A stretch of DNA of 64,000 bases, taken from positions 3,562,001 through 3,626,000 of the forward strand of contig NC_019936.1 in assembly GCF_000327065.1 (NCBI RefSeq), read 5' to 3'. The translations under genes and the position numbers were made by a program. Positions 28,406 to 34,723 of this stretch are shown here, one piece after another. Within the stretch, counting starts at the first letter, position 1; each line of letters opens with the position of its first letter. Under the pieces are notes generated by a model. The model was not told where the DNA came from. It ran no database searches and saw nothing but the letters and a program-made list of their open reading frames with translations. This DNA comes from Stutzerimonas stutzeri RCH2. Its GTDB lineage: Bacteria; Pseudomonadota; Gammaproteobacteria; Pseudomonadales; Pseudomonadaceae.

Positions 28406-28671
28406 ATGACTGCCCTAGAACCGTTCTTCCTGGCCGAATTTCTCGGCACTGCCACTTGGTTGTGGCTCGTTTTTATCAGCATAGTGATTGGCCTGTTGGT
28501 CTTCGACCTAGGGGTGCTTCACCGCGAGCATCGCGAAATTGGCATTCGTGAAAGTTCATTGGCAAGATTCCATCGGTAATCTCCCTGAGTCTGCTGCTGC
28601 TGCTGGGCGGCGTGCTGCTGTCCCTTTGGAAAACCCGTGGCCAGCCGGCCCCGGCTGGCCCTCAGGTGTAA
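28406..28671 (+). pseudogene. terC/alx-family membrane protein with internal deletion
   Basis: ATG 28406 follows a strong GAGGAGGGG site and encodes LAEFLGTATWLWLVFISI and FDLGVLHREHREIGIRES, the N-terminus of TerC/Alx proteins. The frame stops at 28577. From 28564, in another frame, comes KIPSVISLSLLLLL...SLWKTRG, the C-terminal end of the same family (usually about 320 aa in). About 250 codons are missing and the halves are out of frame, so this is a deletion remnant. Confidence 0.75.
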
Positions 28672-28742
28672 ATCAAAACAGGTGGAGGTAGCTAGTCGGC
28701 TGCCTACTGTCGAATTGGCAACTTTCAACACTGGAGGCGGTA

Positions 28743-29051
28743 ATGAAAAAAACGCTGCAATTGACAGCTATGGGGCTGTTACTGGTGGGCTTGGCCGGCT
28801 GCGACGCAGCCGAGCAATCGGCGCAGAAACTGGCCGAGAAGGCTGAGCAGGCAATGCAAGACGTAGCCCGCGAAACGGTCGATGGGACCCTGCAACAACT
28901 CAATAAGCAACTGAATGAAGTACAGCAGTCAACCAATGAGTGGCTAGGCAAGCCGCCGTCCAAGGAAACGCAGGAGGGCGAGTTGCAGGAAGGTCTGCCT
29001 GAAACTAATGAGTCAGGAGAGCCTATCGACAAAACGGCAGTTGAAACCTAG
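28743..29051 (+). CDS. Small coiled-coil lipoprotein
   Basis: A 102-aa protein with a lipoprotein signal: MKKTLQLTAMGLLLVGLAGC, where LAGC is a good lipobox with Cys at residue 20. The mature part is helical, Gln/Glu-rich (AEQSAQKLAEKAEQAMQDVA, QQLNKQLNEVQQ) and ends in an acidic tail. It resembles small periplasmic coiled-coil lipoproteins; function unknown. GGAGG lies 6 bases upstream of the start. Confidence 0.7.
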   Translation: MKKTLQLTAMGLLLVGLAGCDAAEQSAQKLAEKAEQAMQDVARETVDGTLQQLNKQLNEVQQSTNEWLGKPPSKETQEGELQEGLPETNESGEPIDKTAVET

Positions 29052-29133
29052 TTGGCTGGCAGAGTGCGTGGTTTGTAACCATTTGGAGCAGACTACGATA
29101 CGGCTAATTATAGTTGGCCGCTTTTGGCCGGTT

Positions 29134-29160
29134 AGCGACGGTCTGACTTCGACCGTCGCT
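29134..29160 (-). terminator. Perfect hairpin downstream of the small recombinase
   Basis: AGCGACGGTC (29134-29143) pairs with GACCGTCGCT (29151-29160) around a 7-base loop, overlapping the inner edge of the left inverted repeat and 8 bases past the recombinase stop. It may end the transcript or be part of the recombination site. Confidence 0.5.
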
Positions 29161-29168
29161 ATACATGG

Positions 29169-29789
29169 TCAAACCTCGGTCTGCTCCGCCATTTCCAAGG
29201 CGTCATCGACCTCAATCCCGAGGTATCGGACAGTGCTCTCAAGCTTCGTATGGCCGAGCAGCAATTGAACCGCACGCAGGTTCTTCGTCCTGCGATAGAT
29301 CAGTGATGCCTTCGTACGTCTCATTGTGTGAGTGCCATACATGGCTGGATCAAGGCCAATGGCTTTCACCCAGCCTTTGACGATACGGGCGTATTGACGA
29401 GTGGAGAGATGGTCAGAGGTATGCAGCCGGCTCGGAAAAAGGCAGTCCTCGCTGCGGAGCTGGGCTTGATGTATCCAGGCCGCGAGAGCAGACCGTGTTT
29501 GCTCAGTGATCTCGAACTGCACTGGCCGCTGCGTTTTCTGCTGCATCACCATGGCTCGTGATGACAGGTTTTCGCCATGGGCAACGTCGCGCACACGGAG
29601 CTTGGTTAAATCGCAGGCTCGCAGCTTGCTGTCGATGGCTAAATCGAAGAGCGCTAGATCTCGACTTCTCTCGGCGATTTGCAGCCTCACCCGGATTGCC
29701 CAGATATCTCTCAGGCGGAGCGGGGCCTTCTGTCCGACTAATTTTCCTTTGTTCCAGGGCTGATGGCTGTAGGTAGCAATGGTGTTCAT
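29169..29789 (-). CDS. Short tyrosine recombinase (FimB-like size)
   Basis: A 206-aa integrase-family protein from ATG 29789 with AGGAGG 7 bases upstream. The catalytic residues are visible: Arg in SKLRACDLTKLR (about residue 55), HTMRR (HxxR, about 155), LLGHTKLESTVRYLG with His and nucleophile Tyr (about 178-190). It lacks the long N-terminal arm-binding domain of phage integrases, like FimB/FimE inversion recombinases. The family (opening PWNKGKLVGQK) is widespread in proteobacteria in my memory. It is enclosed by long inverted repeats. Confidence 0.85.
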   Translation of the reverse strand: MNTIATYSHQPWNKGKLVGQKAPLRLRDIWAIRVRLQIAERSRDLALFDLAIDSKLRACDLTKLRVRDVAHGENLSSRAMVMQQKTQRPVQFEITEQTRSALAAWIHQAQLRSEDCLFPSRLHTSDHLSTRQYARIVKGWVKAIGLDPAMYGTHTMRRTKASLIYRRTKNLRAVQLLLGHTKLESTVRYLGIEVDDALEMAEQTEV

Positions 29790-29866
29790 GGCAAGTCCTC
29801 CTGGTGTGGGAGGACAAGGATGGTTGGCCGGAGCAATGGTCGCTAACCGGCCAGAAGCGGCCACTA

Positions 29867-30369
29867 ATTTCTTGGCAATCAACAGCAGAAAAAGCATTAT
29901 GGAAACAACTGCTCACGCGCAGTCCCATCTTCGGCGGCATGGATGCCTTGCTTATCTCACACAAGCATTCATTCCTGCTAGCTTTGGCGACATGCTGTGA
30001 AGCGCGGGCTTATGCCGCATTCGGCCGCCCTGGCTTATACCGCGTTCGATATAACGTCGCAGCAGAAGGGAGTGAAAGATGCATAAAACACTGATCCGCA
30101 AGAGAAAAGTCAACATTGTTAGCGAAATGTTAGGCTGCGTATTAGTCGAGCGTTCGGTCTAATCACTGTTAGTGGCTTTTCTCCAGGTCATGTCAGGGTC
30201 ACGAACGTTTGAAGTAATCCAGCAGTAATCCGACAGCTCCAGTGTTCGGCTAACGCCGTAGAAAGCACAATCTAGAGGTTGATTAACGAGATAGTAGATG
30301 GTCCGGTGAAACCGACTAAGAGAAAATTGTGAGTCTGTAACTGACGTTGTGACGCGGCCCGGAGAAATT
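29867..30369. other. 503-base stretch with no confident gene
   Basis: AT-rich sequence between the recombinase unit and the UPF0114-like gene. One tiny frame at 30079-30162 (27 aa, MHKTLIRKRKVNIV) has an excellent AAGGGAG site 8 bases upstream, but nothing else supports it. A GTTAGGC heptamer near 30129 looks like an attC core, but I could not find a matching partner stem. Confidence 0.35.
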
Positions 30370-30849
30370 ATGATCGAGAGAGTTTTCAGAAGTAGTCGGT
30401 TTATGGTGTGGGTGGCAGTCGTTATCTGTGCGGTGTCATCTTTGCTCTTGTATGGTGCCTCGGTTAACATAATCTGGAATACCGCACTGGATGTAGTACG
30501 TGATATACCTGTCTCTGCTGACGACGGCAAGAGCCTCGCGGTTCGCCTCCTGAAGCTGTTGGATCTCCTGCTGATCGCTATTACTTTTCAGATCATGGCG
30601 GTTAACCTGTATCGTCTGTTCATCCGTCCGGTGTCTGATGATGACAGAGAATCCCAAAACCCTCTGGACATTAAGAGCTTCCATGATTTGAAGATAACAG
30701 TAAGCCAAGTGGCTGTTGTGCTACTGGTGGTTCTGTTCCTTGAGCAGGCGGTAGAGATTGGCGCTACGATCGCTACGTTATACTTTGGTGCTGCCATCGG
30801 TATCATTATTTTGGCCTCGGTATTCGCGTGGAAGAATATGAAAGACTGA
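30370..30849 (+). CDS. UPF0114-like membrane protein, island copy
   Basis: A 159-aa protein from ATG 30370 behind GGAGAA. It starts MIERVFRSSRFMVWVAVVIC and has about four membrane helices (15-35, 60-85, 110-130, 132-152) with LLDLLLIAITFQIMAVNLYRLF, the core motif of UPF0114/YqhA-like proteins ('DLYLIA...GLYELFI'). It is divergent from the core-genome member at 326-814. Function unknown; codon use is AT-richer than the core genes, suggesting acquisition, perhaps as a gene cassette. Confidence 0.65.
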   Translation: MIERVFRSSRFMVWVAVVICAVSSLLLYGASVNIIWNTALDVVRDIPVSADDGKSLAVRLLKLLDLLLIAITFQIMAVNLYRLFIRPVSDDDRESQNPLDIKSFHDLKITVSQVAVVLLVVLFLEQAVEIGATIATLYFGAAIGIIILASVFAWKNMKD

Positions 30850-30879
30850 TGCACAGCACGCGGTTAGACGTCACCTGCT

Positions 30880-30904
30880 GGTTGCCTGAACTAGAGAGGC
30901 AACC
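30880..30904 (+). terminator. Hairpin after the island UPF0114-like gene
   Basis: GGTTGCCT (30880-30887) pairs perfectly with AGGCAACC (30897-30904), 30 bases past the stop. No T-run, so termination is uncertain. Confidence 0.4.
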
Positions 30905-31060
30905 ACTCCGCAGAGAATGTAGGCGGCCAACGCTTCATGGGAGCCTGCTTTGGGCAAGAGCCAACGTCACGGGCGTCTGCCACTAACCAATCCAAGCATA
31001 GCGACACCATTTCGGTTGCGGCTTCGCCTTCACTACAAAGCTGCGCGTGTTGGCGGCGTT

Positions 31061-31597
31061 ATGCGCATCCATAGAGAGGGTACTCTTATTATTGAAATCA
31101 GGAAGGCAGAAAAAGCGGACGTTCCTGCGATACTCGACCTTGTTCGAGGAAAAGCGGAATTCGATGGGTGTTTGAATTCGCTTCAATCTACGGAAGCTGA
31201 CATTGAGGAAGCTTTCTTCTCCGAACAACCCAAGGCGTTTGCGCTCTTGGCCATGAAGTCAGGCGAGGCCGTGGGTATCGCGACGTACTACAGTATCTAT
31301 TCCACGTTCATTGCCAAGCCTGGCATCTGGCTAGACGATCTGTTTGTCTATCCGCAGTTCCGGGGAAGCGGTGTGGGCGAAGCTCTACTCTCAGAGCTGT
31401 GTATCCTCGCTCAGAATACTGGCTGCGGGCGTATTGACTGGATCGTGGCTACCGACAATGATCGAGGAAGGAGCTTCTACGAGCGCTCGGGCGCTCGGAT
31501 ATTCGAAGAGGTACGGCGTGCCCGGTTAGATGAATGTGCGATCAACGCACTTGCAGAGAAAGCGCATAACAAAGCAATGCACCCGACAAGCGGGTGA
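31061..31597 (+). CDS. GNAT-family N-acetyltransferase (integron-type cassette gene)
   Basis: A 178-aa GNAT protein. The acetyl-CoA motif A reads LDDLFVYPQFRGSGVGEALL (R/QxxGxG/A as RGSGVG), followed by CGRIDWIVATDNDRGRSFYERSGA (motif B). It acetylates an unknown small molecule or protein. I used the ATG at 31061, part of a GTTATGC heptamer that may be a cassette core site; the family N-terminus (IEIRKAEKAD) starts 10 codons later, where only non-ATG starts exist. The C-terminus HNKAMHPTSG is encoded by the attC site, a hallmark of cassette genes. Confidence 0.85.
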   Translation: MRIHREGTLIIEIRKAEKADVPAILDLVRGKAEFDGCLNSLQSTEADIEEAFFSEQPKAFALLAMKSGEAVGIATYYSIYSTFIAKPGIWLDDLFVYPQFRGSGVGEALLSELCILAQNTGCGRIDWIVATDNDRGRSFYERSGARIFEEVRRARLDECAINALAEKAHNKAMHPTSG

Positions 31598-31611
31598 TTG
31601 CGGCGTTAGGC
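31564..31611 (+). repeat. attC recombination site of the GNAT cassette
   Basis: R'' GCATAAC (31564-31570) and R' GTTAGGC (31605-31611) enclose an imperfect hairpin: GCAAT-G-CACCCG pairs with CGGGTGATTGC, leaving one unpaired G. Conserved AAC/GTT ends, a 48-base length and an extrahelical base are the diagnostic structure of integron attC sites. Confidence 0.9.
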
Positions 31612-31662
31612 ACAGTCAAACACGCAACAATCCAATTCTTTCAACCCAGGGGTCTCCCAACT

Positions 31663-32223
31663 ATGAAAGTCAAACTTGTAGCATTAACAGCATTAGTCGC
31701 ACTTACCTCAAATATTGCGAACGCAAACGAGCCCATCGTTGTAAATCAGGCAGTAACAGAGAAGGAAGCATTAACAGCTCAGCAAGCATGGTGTGCTGCT
31801 CTTCTTGATATCAACGCCGCATACGAAAAGGATGGAAAAGTAGCAGCGAGAGCATTGGCCGAGAAAGTCATAGATTCCGCTTACGCCTACCAAATGGGCG
31901 CAGTACTCTTTAAGCCTACGCTCACGGTGAACCCTCAAACATTTCGCCCCACACGTGCCGGTGCGCTATCTTATTTCGTTGGCGGTGACCCATCCTTCCC
32001 TGCCGACACAGGTTTTGCTCTAAAAGGCTGGAGAAAATGTGAGCCTGTCACTTCTGCTATTTTTCTTGATGGCAATAGCGCAATTACTATGGGGAAAGTT
32101 CACTTCACAGATAAAAATGGGAAAGTGACTACCGTTGACAAAACGTGGGGTTACGTTAAAGACGATGCGGGAAATTTGCGCATTAACCTTCACCATTCAT
32201 CATTGGAGTACCAACCTAAGTAA
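31663..32223 (+). CDS. Secreted SnoaL/NTF2-like protein (cassette gene)
   Basis: A 186-aa protein with an N-terminal signal peptide (MKVKLVALTALVALTSNIANA). The mature part has RALAEKVIDSAYAYQMGAVLF, FRPTRAGALSYFVGGDPSFP, and GNSAITMGKVHFTD...LRINLHHSSLEY. I recognise this as a periplasmic family often mis-annotated 'phosphoribosyl-AMP cyclohydrolase'; the pattern fits an NTF2/SnoaL-like fold. Substrate unknown. It lies between two attC-type sites (31564-31611 and 32257-32314), so it is a complete gene cassette. Confidence 0.75.
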   Translation: MKVKLVALTALVALTSNIANANEPIVVNQAVTEKEALTAQQAWCAALLDINAAYEKDGKVAARALAEKVIDSAYAYQMGAVLFKPTLTVNPQTFRPTRAGALSYFVGGDPSFPADTGFALKGWRKCEPVTSAIFLDGNSAITMGKVHFTDKNGKVTTVDKTWGYVKDDAGNLRINLHHSSLEYQPK

Positions 32224-32256
32224 ATCCGCTATAAACCCATAGGCAGTGGAGTTGTT

Positions 32257-32314
32257 GCCTAACAAGTCATTCCAGCGGACTGCCTACGGCAGCCGCTGAA
32301 TTCCAACGTTAGGT
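32257..32314 (+). repeat. attC recombination site of the SnoaL-like cassette
   Basis: R'' GCCTAAC (32257-32263) and R' GTTAGGT (32308-32314) enclose CAGCGG-A-CTGCC paired with GGCAGCCGCTG around TAC, with a single unpaired A. It is 58 bases and differs in sequence from the previous attC, as usual between cassettes of mixed origin. Confidence 0.9.
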
Positions 32315-32380
32315 TATCCGAGCAAAAGTGACCCGCCCCTCATTCCTCAGTCACTGTGAATGTCCGCTTCTGGCCGATTC

Positions 32381-33977
32381 TGTTGAAAAAGTAGCGACCT
32401 CCCCATGCCGTTGGCAAAATTGCTTTGTCAGCGGGCGTGGAGGCGAACAGCATGATGGGACAGTTACCGGGAGGACAGCAGCGCCTGTTCTACTCGTTCA
32501 ATCTCGAAGATCACGTCCCGGCCCAACATCTCCTGCGCAGCATCGACCAGTGCCTGGATCTCAGTGATCTGCGCGCCTATCTGGCGGATTTCTATAGCCC
32601 CATCGGGCGTCCCTCGATTGACCCGGAATTGATGGTGCGCATGCTGGTCGTCGGCTACTGCTATGGCATTCGTTCCGAGCGGCGATTGTGCGAAGAGGTG
32701 CACCTGAACCTGGCCTATCGCTGGTTCTGCCGGCTGGGTCTGGAAGACGAAGTACCTAATCACTCGACCTTCTCGAAGAATCGCCATGGCCGTTTCCGTG
32801 ACAGCGATCTGTTCCGCTGGTTGTTCAATGAAGTGCTGCGGCGCTGCATGGCAGCCGGCCTAGTCAAGGGCGAAGGTTTCGCCGTCGACGCCAGCATCAT
32901 CAAGGCGGATGCCAGCCGGCAACGTGGGGTGGTGGGAGATGAAGTCGATTGGAGCGATCCAAAGCTCAGCAGCCGCGCCGTGCGCGAGTACCTCGAAGCA
33001 CTTGATGAAGATGCGTTGGCTGAGGCTCTTCCCAAGAAGATTTCGCTCACCGATCCTCAGTCCCGTTGGACAGCAGCACCAGGCGGCCCGGCCTTCTTTG
33101 CCTACTCCACAAATTACCTGATCGACACTGAGCACGGTGTGATCATGGATGTGGAAGCGACCCCGGCGCACCGTACCACCGAAGTCGACTCGACCAGGAC
33201 GATGGTCGAGCGTGTCGAAGCGCAGTTCGACCTCACACCGGAACGCCTCATCGGCGACACCGCCTATGGCACTGCCCCGATGCTGGCCTGGATGGTCGAA
33301 GAGAAGGACATCGAGCCGCATGTGCCGGTGTGGGACAAGACTGAGCGCAAGGACGACAGTCTCTCCAGTAACGACTTCCACTGGAATCAGGAAGCCGATG
33401 AATATCGCTGCCCAACCGGCAAACCGCTACGCAGTGAATGGCGCGCCTTCACCCAGAAAAGATCGCGGGTAACCAAGGCCAACACCATCATCTACCGCTC
33501 CAGCCAAACCGACTGCGTCACCTGTCCGTTGAAAGCGAAATGCTGCCCCAACACACCGAATCGGAAGATCGTTCGCAGCATCCATGAGGCTGCCCGCGAT
33601 GTGGCTCGACGCATCGCCAAGACACCGGAATACCTCGTCTCACGTTGCGAACGGAAGAAGGTGGAGATGCTTTTCGCCCATCTTAAACGGATCATGAAAC
33701 TCGACCGTTTACGACTGCGTGGCCTGACAGGCGCCACTGACGAATTCACCATGGCTGCGATGGTGCAGAACCTGCGCCGCATGGCCAAGCTTTTGCCTCA
33801 AGGGCCACCGCTCACGGGATAGGTACGCCTGTGGCGAGCAGAAACCCTCGAATTAACCCTCAAACCTGAGCAAGGACGCTCAGTGAAACGCCGAAAGGTA
33901 ACTTGAAGTGGCTTGCAGCCACTTCGACAGCAGGTACATCCGACCGCCTTGCTGCCGCTAAACCTACTTTTTCAACA
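32381..33977 (+). mobile_element. IS1182-family insertion sequence
   Basis: Terminal inverted repeats TGTTGAAAAAGTAG (32381-32394) and its complement (33964-33977) are perfect. Outside them GGCCGATTC and GAATCGGCC continue the symmetry, giving 23 bp of perfect inverted repeat (32372-32394, 33964-33986); the outer part may be a palindromic target. About 1.6 kb, one transposase gene. It follows directly after the second cassette. Confidence 0.85.
32452..33822 (+). CDS. IS1182-family transposase
   Basis: A 456-aa DDE transposase from ATG 32452. The N-terminal DUF772 region is clear (HLLRSIDQCLDLSDLRAYL, GRPSIDPELMVRMLVVGYCY, GIRSERRLCEEVHLNLAYRWF), with catalytic Asp candidates in FAVDASIIKADAS and LIGDTAYGT, a Cys cluster (CVTCPLKAKCCP), and the C-terminal KKVEMLFAHLKRIMKL holding the likely Glu. 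It appears complete. Upstream in-frame extension to 32425 lacks a better start. Confidence 0.9.
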   Translation: MMGQLPGGQQRLFYSFNLEDHVPAQHLLRSIDQCLDLSDLRAYLADFYSPIGRPSIDPELMVRMLVVGYCYGIRSERRLCEEVHLNLAYRWFCRLGLEDEVPNHSTFSKNRHGRFRDSDLFRWLFNEVLRRCMAAGLVKGEGFAVDASIIKADASRQRGVVGDEVDWSDPKLSSRAVREYLEALDEDALAEALPKKISLTDPQSRWTAAPGGPAFFAYSTNYLIDTEHGVIMDVEATPAHRTTEVDSTRTMVERVEAQFDLTPERLIGDTAYGTAPMLAWMVEEKDIEPHVPVWDKTERKDDSLSSNDFHWNQEADEYRCPTGKPLRSEWRAFTQKRSRVTKANTIIYRSSQTDCVTCPLKAKCCPNTPNRKIVRSIHEAARDVARRIAKTPEYLVSRCERKKVEMLFAHLKRIMKLDRLRLRGLTGATDEFTMAAMVQNLRRMAKLLPQGPPLTG

Positions 33978-34016
33978 GAATCGGCCGATTTCTGCCTGTC
34001 GGCACTTGCCGAGATC

Positions 34017-34030
34017 GCCAGAAGCGGACA
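34017..34030. repeat. Outer inverted-repeat partner of 32361-32374
   Basis: GCCAGAAGCGGACA is the exact complement of TGTCCGCTTCTGGC at 32361-32374, outside the IS1182 ends. The same CCGCTTYTGGC core occurs in both inverted repeats of the small recombinase unit (29116 and 29862), making four copies within 5 kb. Confidence 0.6.
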
Positions 34031-34069
34031 GTCAGCACTGACTACGTATCTGGGTCGATTCAATGGTGG

Positions 34070-34318
34070 TCAGGCCTCGTCGTCTACCTCGATCGGCTGG
34101 ATCAATTCCGGCCCATGGTTGCGTACGTTCCCTACCGCCTTACTCACACGGTACCACTCAAATTCCTCGGCCGGCCTTGGTGCAGCAGCATCTGTTCTGC
34201 CCGGTGGTTGGTAGTGGTGGGGGCTATCCATTCCCCTTCCAGAACGTAGCGCGGAGTATGGTCCGAATGCTCGGATTTCAGGTCGTAGCTGAGTCTTTTC
34301 CAGGTAAATTTCTGACAC
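34070..34318 (-). pseudogene. Possible 3' remnant of a SRAP (YedK/HMCES-like) gene
   Basis: The last 35 residues of this frame, AAPRPAEEFEWY and RVSKAVGNVRNHGPELIQPI, resemble the C-terminus of SOS-response-associated peptidases. The upstream 45 residues do not look like that family, and the N-terminal catalytic Cys is absent. I read it as a truncated, shifted leftover rather than a working gene. It lies between the IS1182 element and the recombinase module. Confidence 0.35.
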
Positions 34319-34322
34319 CGGA

Positions 34323-34721
34323 TCAGGTCTTTTTTCGAAGCTGTGAAACCGGCCGCTCCAACATCGATTGCGTTAGCCCGTGCATATCCGCATTGGCTTG
34401 CCAGATCAAAAACCGGCTATGCATATCTCGAACAGCAGCTAACAGCTTCTGATTGGTCGTTGTCAGTTTCTCAATGTGCTCGTTGGCTGCCTGAATATCG
34501 CTAATCCAGCCCGGCTTCAGCTTCTGAGCCTTCAATGCCGCCTTGCAATTCTTCATCGCTAAATCCACGGCAGGTAGATTCATCAGGGACTGGCGAGCAC
34601 GACTGATACCCAGTTTTTCTTTGCAGGCCTCGACGAGCAAAGGCCAGGTCAGCTTCGGCTCTGACCATTCCTCAATCAGCTTAATGATACGTTTCTCATC
34701 CTTTGGCGTTAAATGTCCCAT
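34323..34721 (-). CDS. Small coiled-coil accessory protein of the recombinase module (TnpC-like)
   Basis: A 132-aa protein: an N-terminal helical part (KDEKRIIKLIEEWSEPKLTW, EACKEKLGISRARQSL, reminiscent of a winged helix) and a coiled coil (DIQAANEHIEKLTTTNQKLL). It follows the 743-aa recombinase gene by two bases, with GAGG before its start. Size, position and coiled coil parallel TnpC of Tn554 and DUF6262-type proteins that accompany recombinase sets. Such proteins modulate recombination; that role here is inferred. Confidence 0.65.
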   Translation of the reverse strand: MGHLTPKDEKRIIKLIEEWSEPKLTWPLLVEACKEKLGISRARQSLMNLPAVDLAMKNCKAALKAQKLKPGWISDIQAANEHIEKLTTTNQKLLAAVRDMHSRFLIWQANADMHGLTQSMLERPVSQLRKKT

Positions 34722-34723
34722 CG

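Larger units (their letters stand above)
29112..29866. mobile_element. Minimal tyrosine-recombinase unit between long inverted repeats
   Basis: A 24-bp inverted repeat, 29116-29139 and 29839-29862, matches at 23 of 24 positions (core GGCCGGTTAGCGAC; one T/C difference in CCGCTTYTGG), and extends to TAGT on both outer sides with one indel. The unit is 755 bp and contains only the recombinase gene, with 29 and 49 bases to the repeats. Each repeat could be a recombination site in opposite orientation, which would make the unit invertible or a mobile cassette. No duplication of target was defined. Confidence 0.65.

Noticed and set aside
29169..29789. Integron integrase IntI for the nearby cassettes
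   Set aside because: The recombinase is too short and lacks the IntI-specific additional domain; no attI was seen next to it.
30863..31064. Additional attC sites (cores GTTAGAC near 30863 and GTTATGC near 31058)
   Set aside because: Core heptamers are present but I could not pair the stems or find a proper R'' partner; only the two clear sites are listed.
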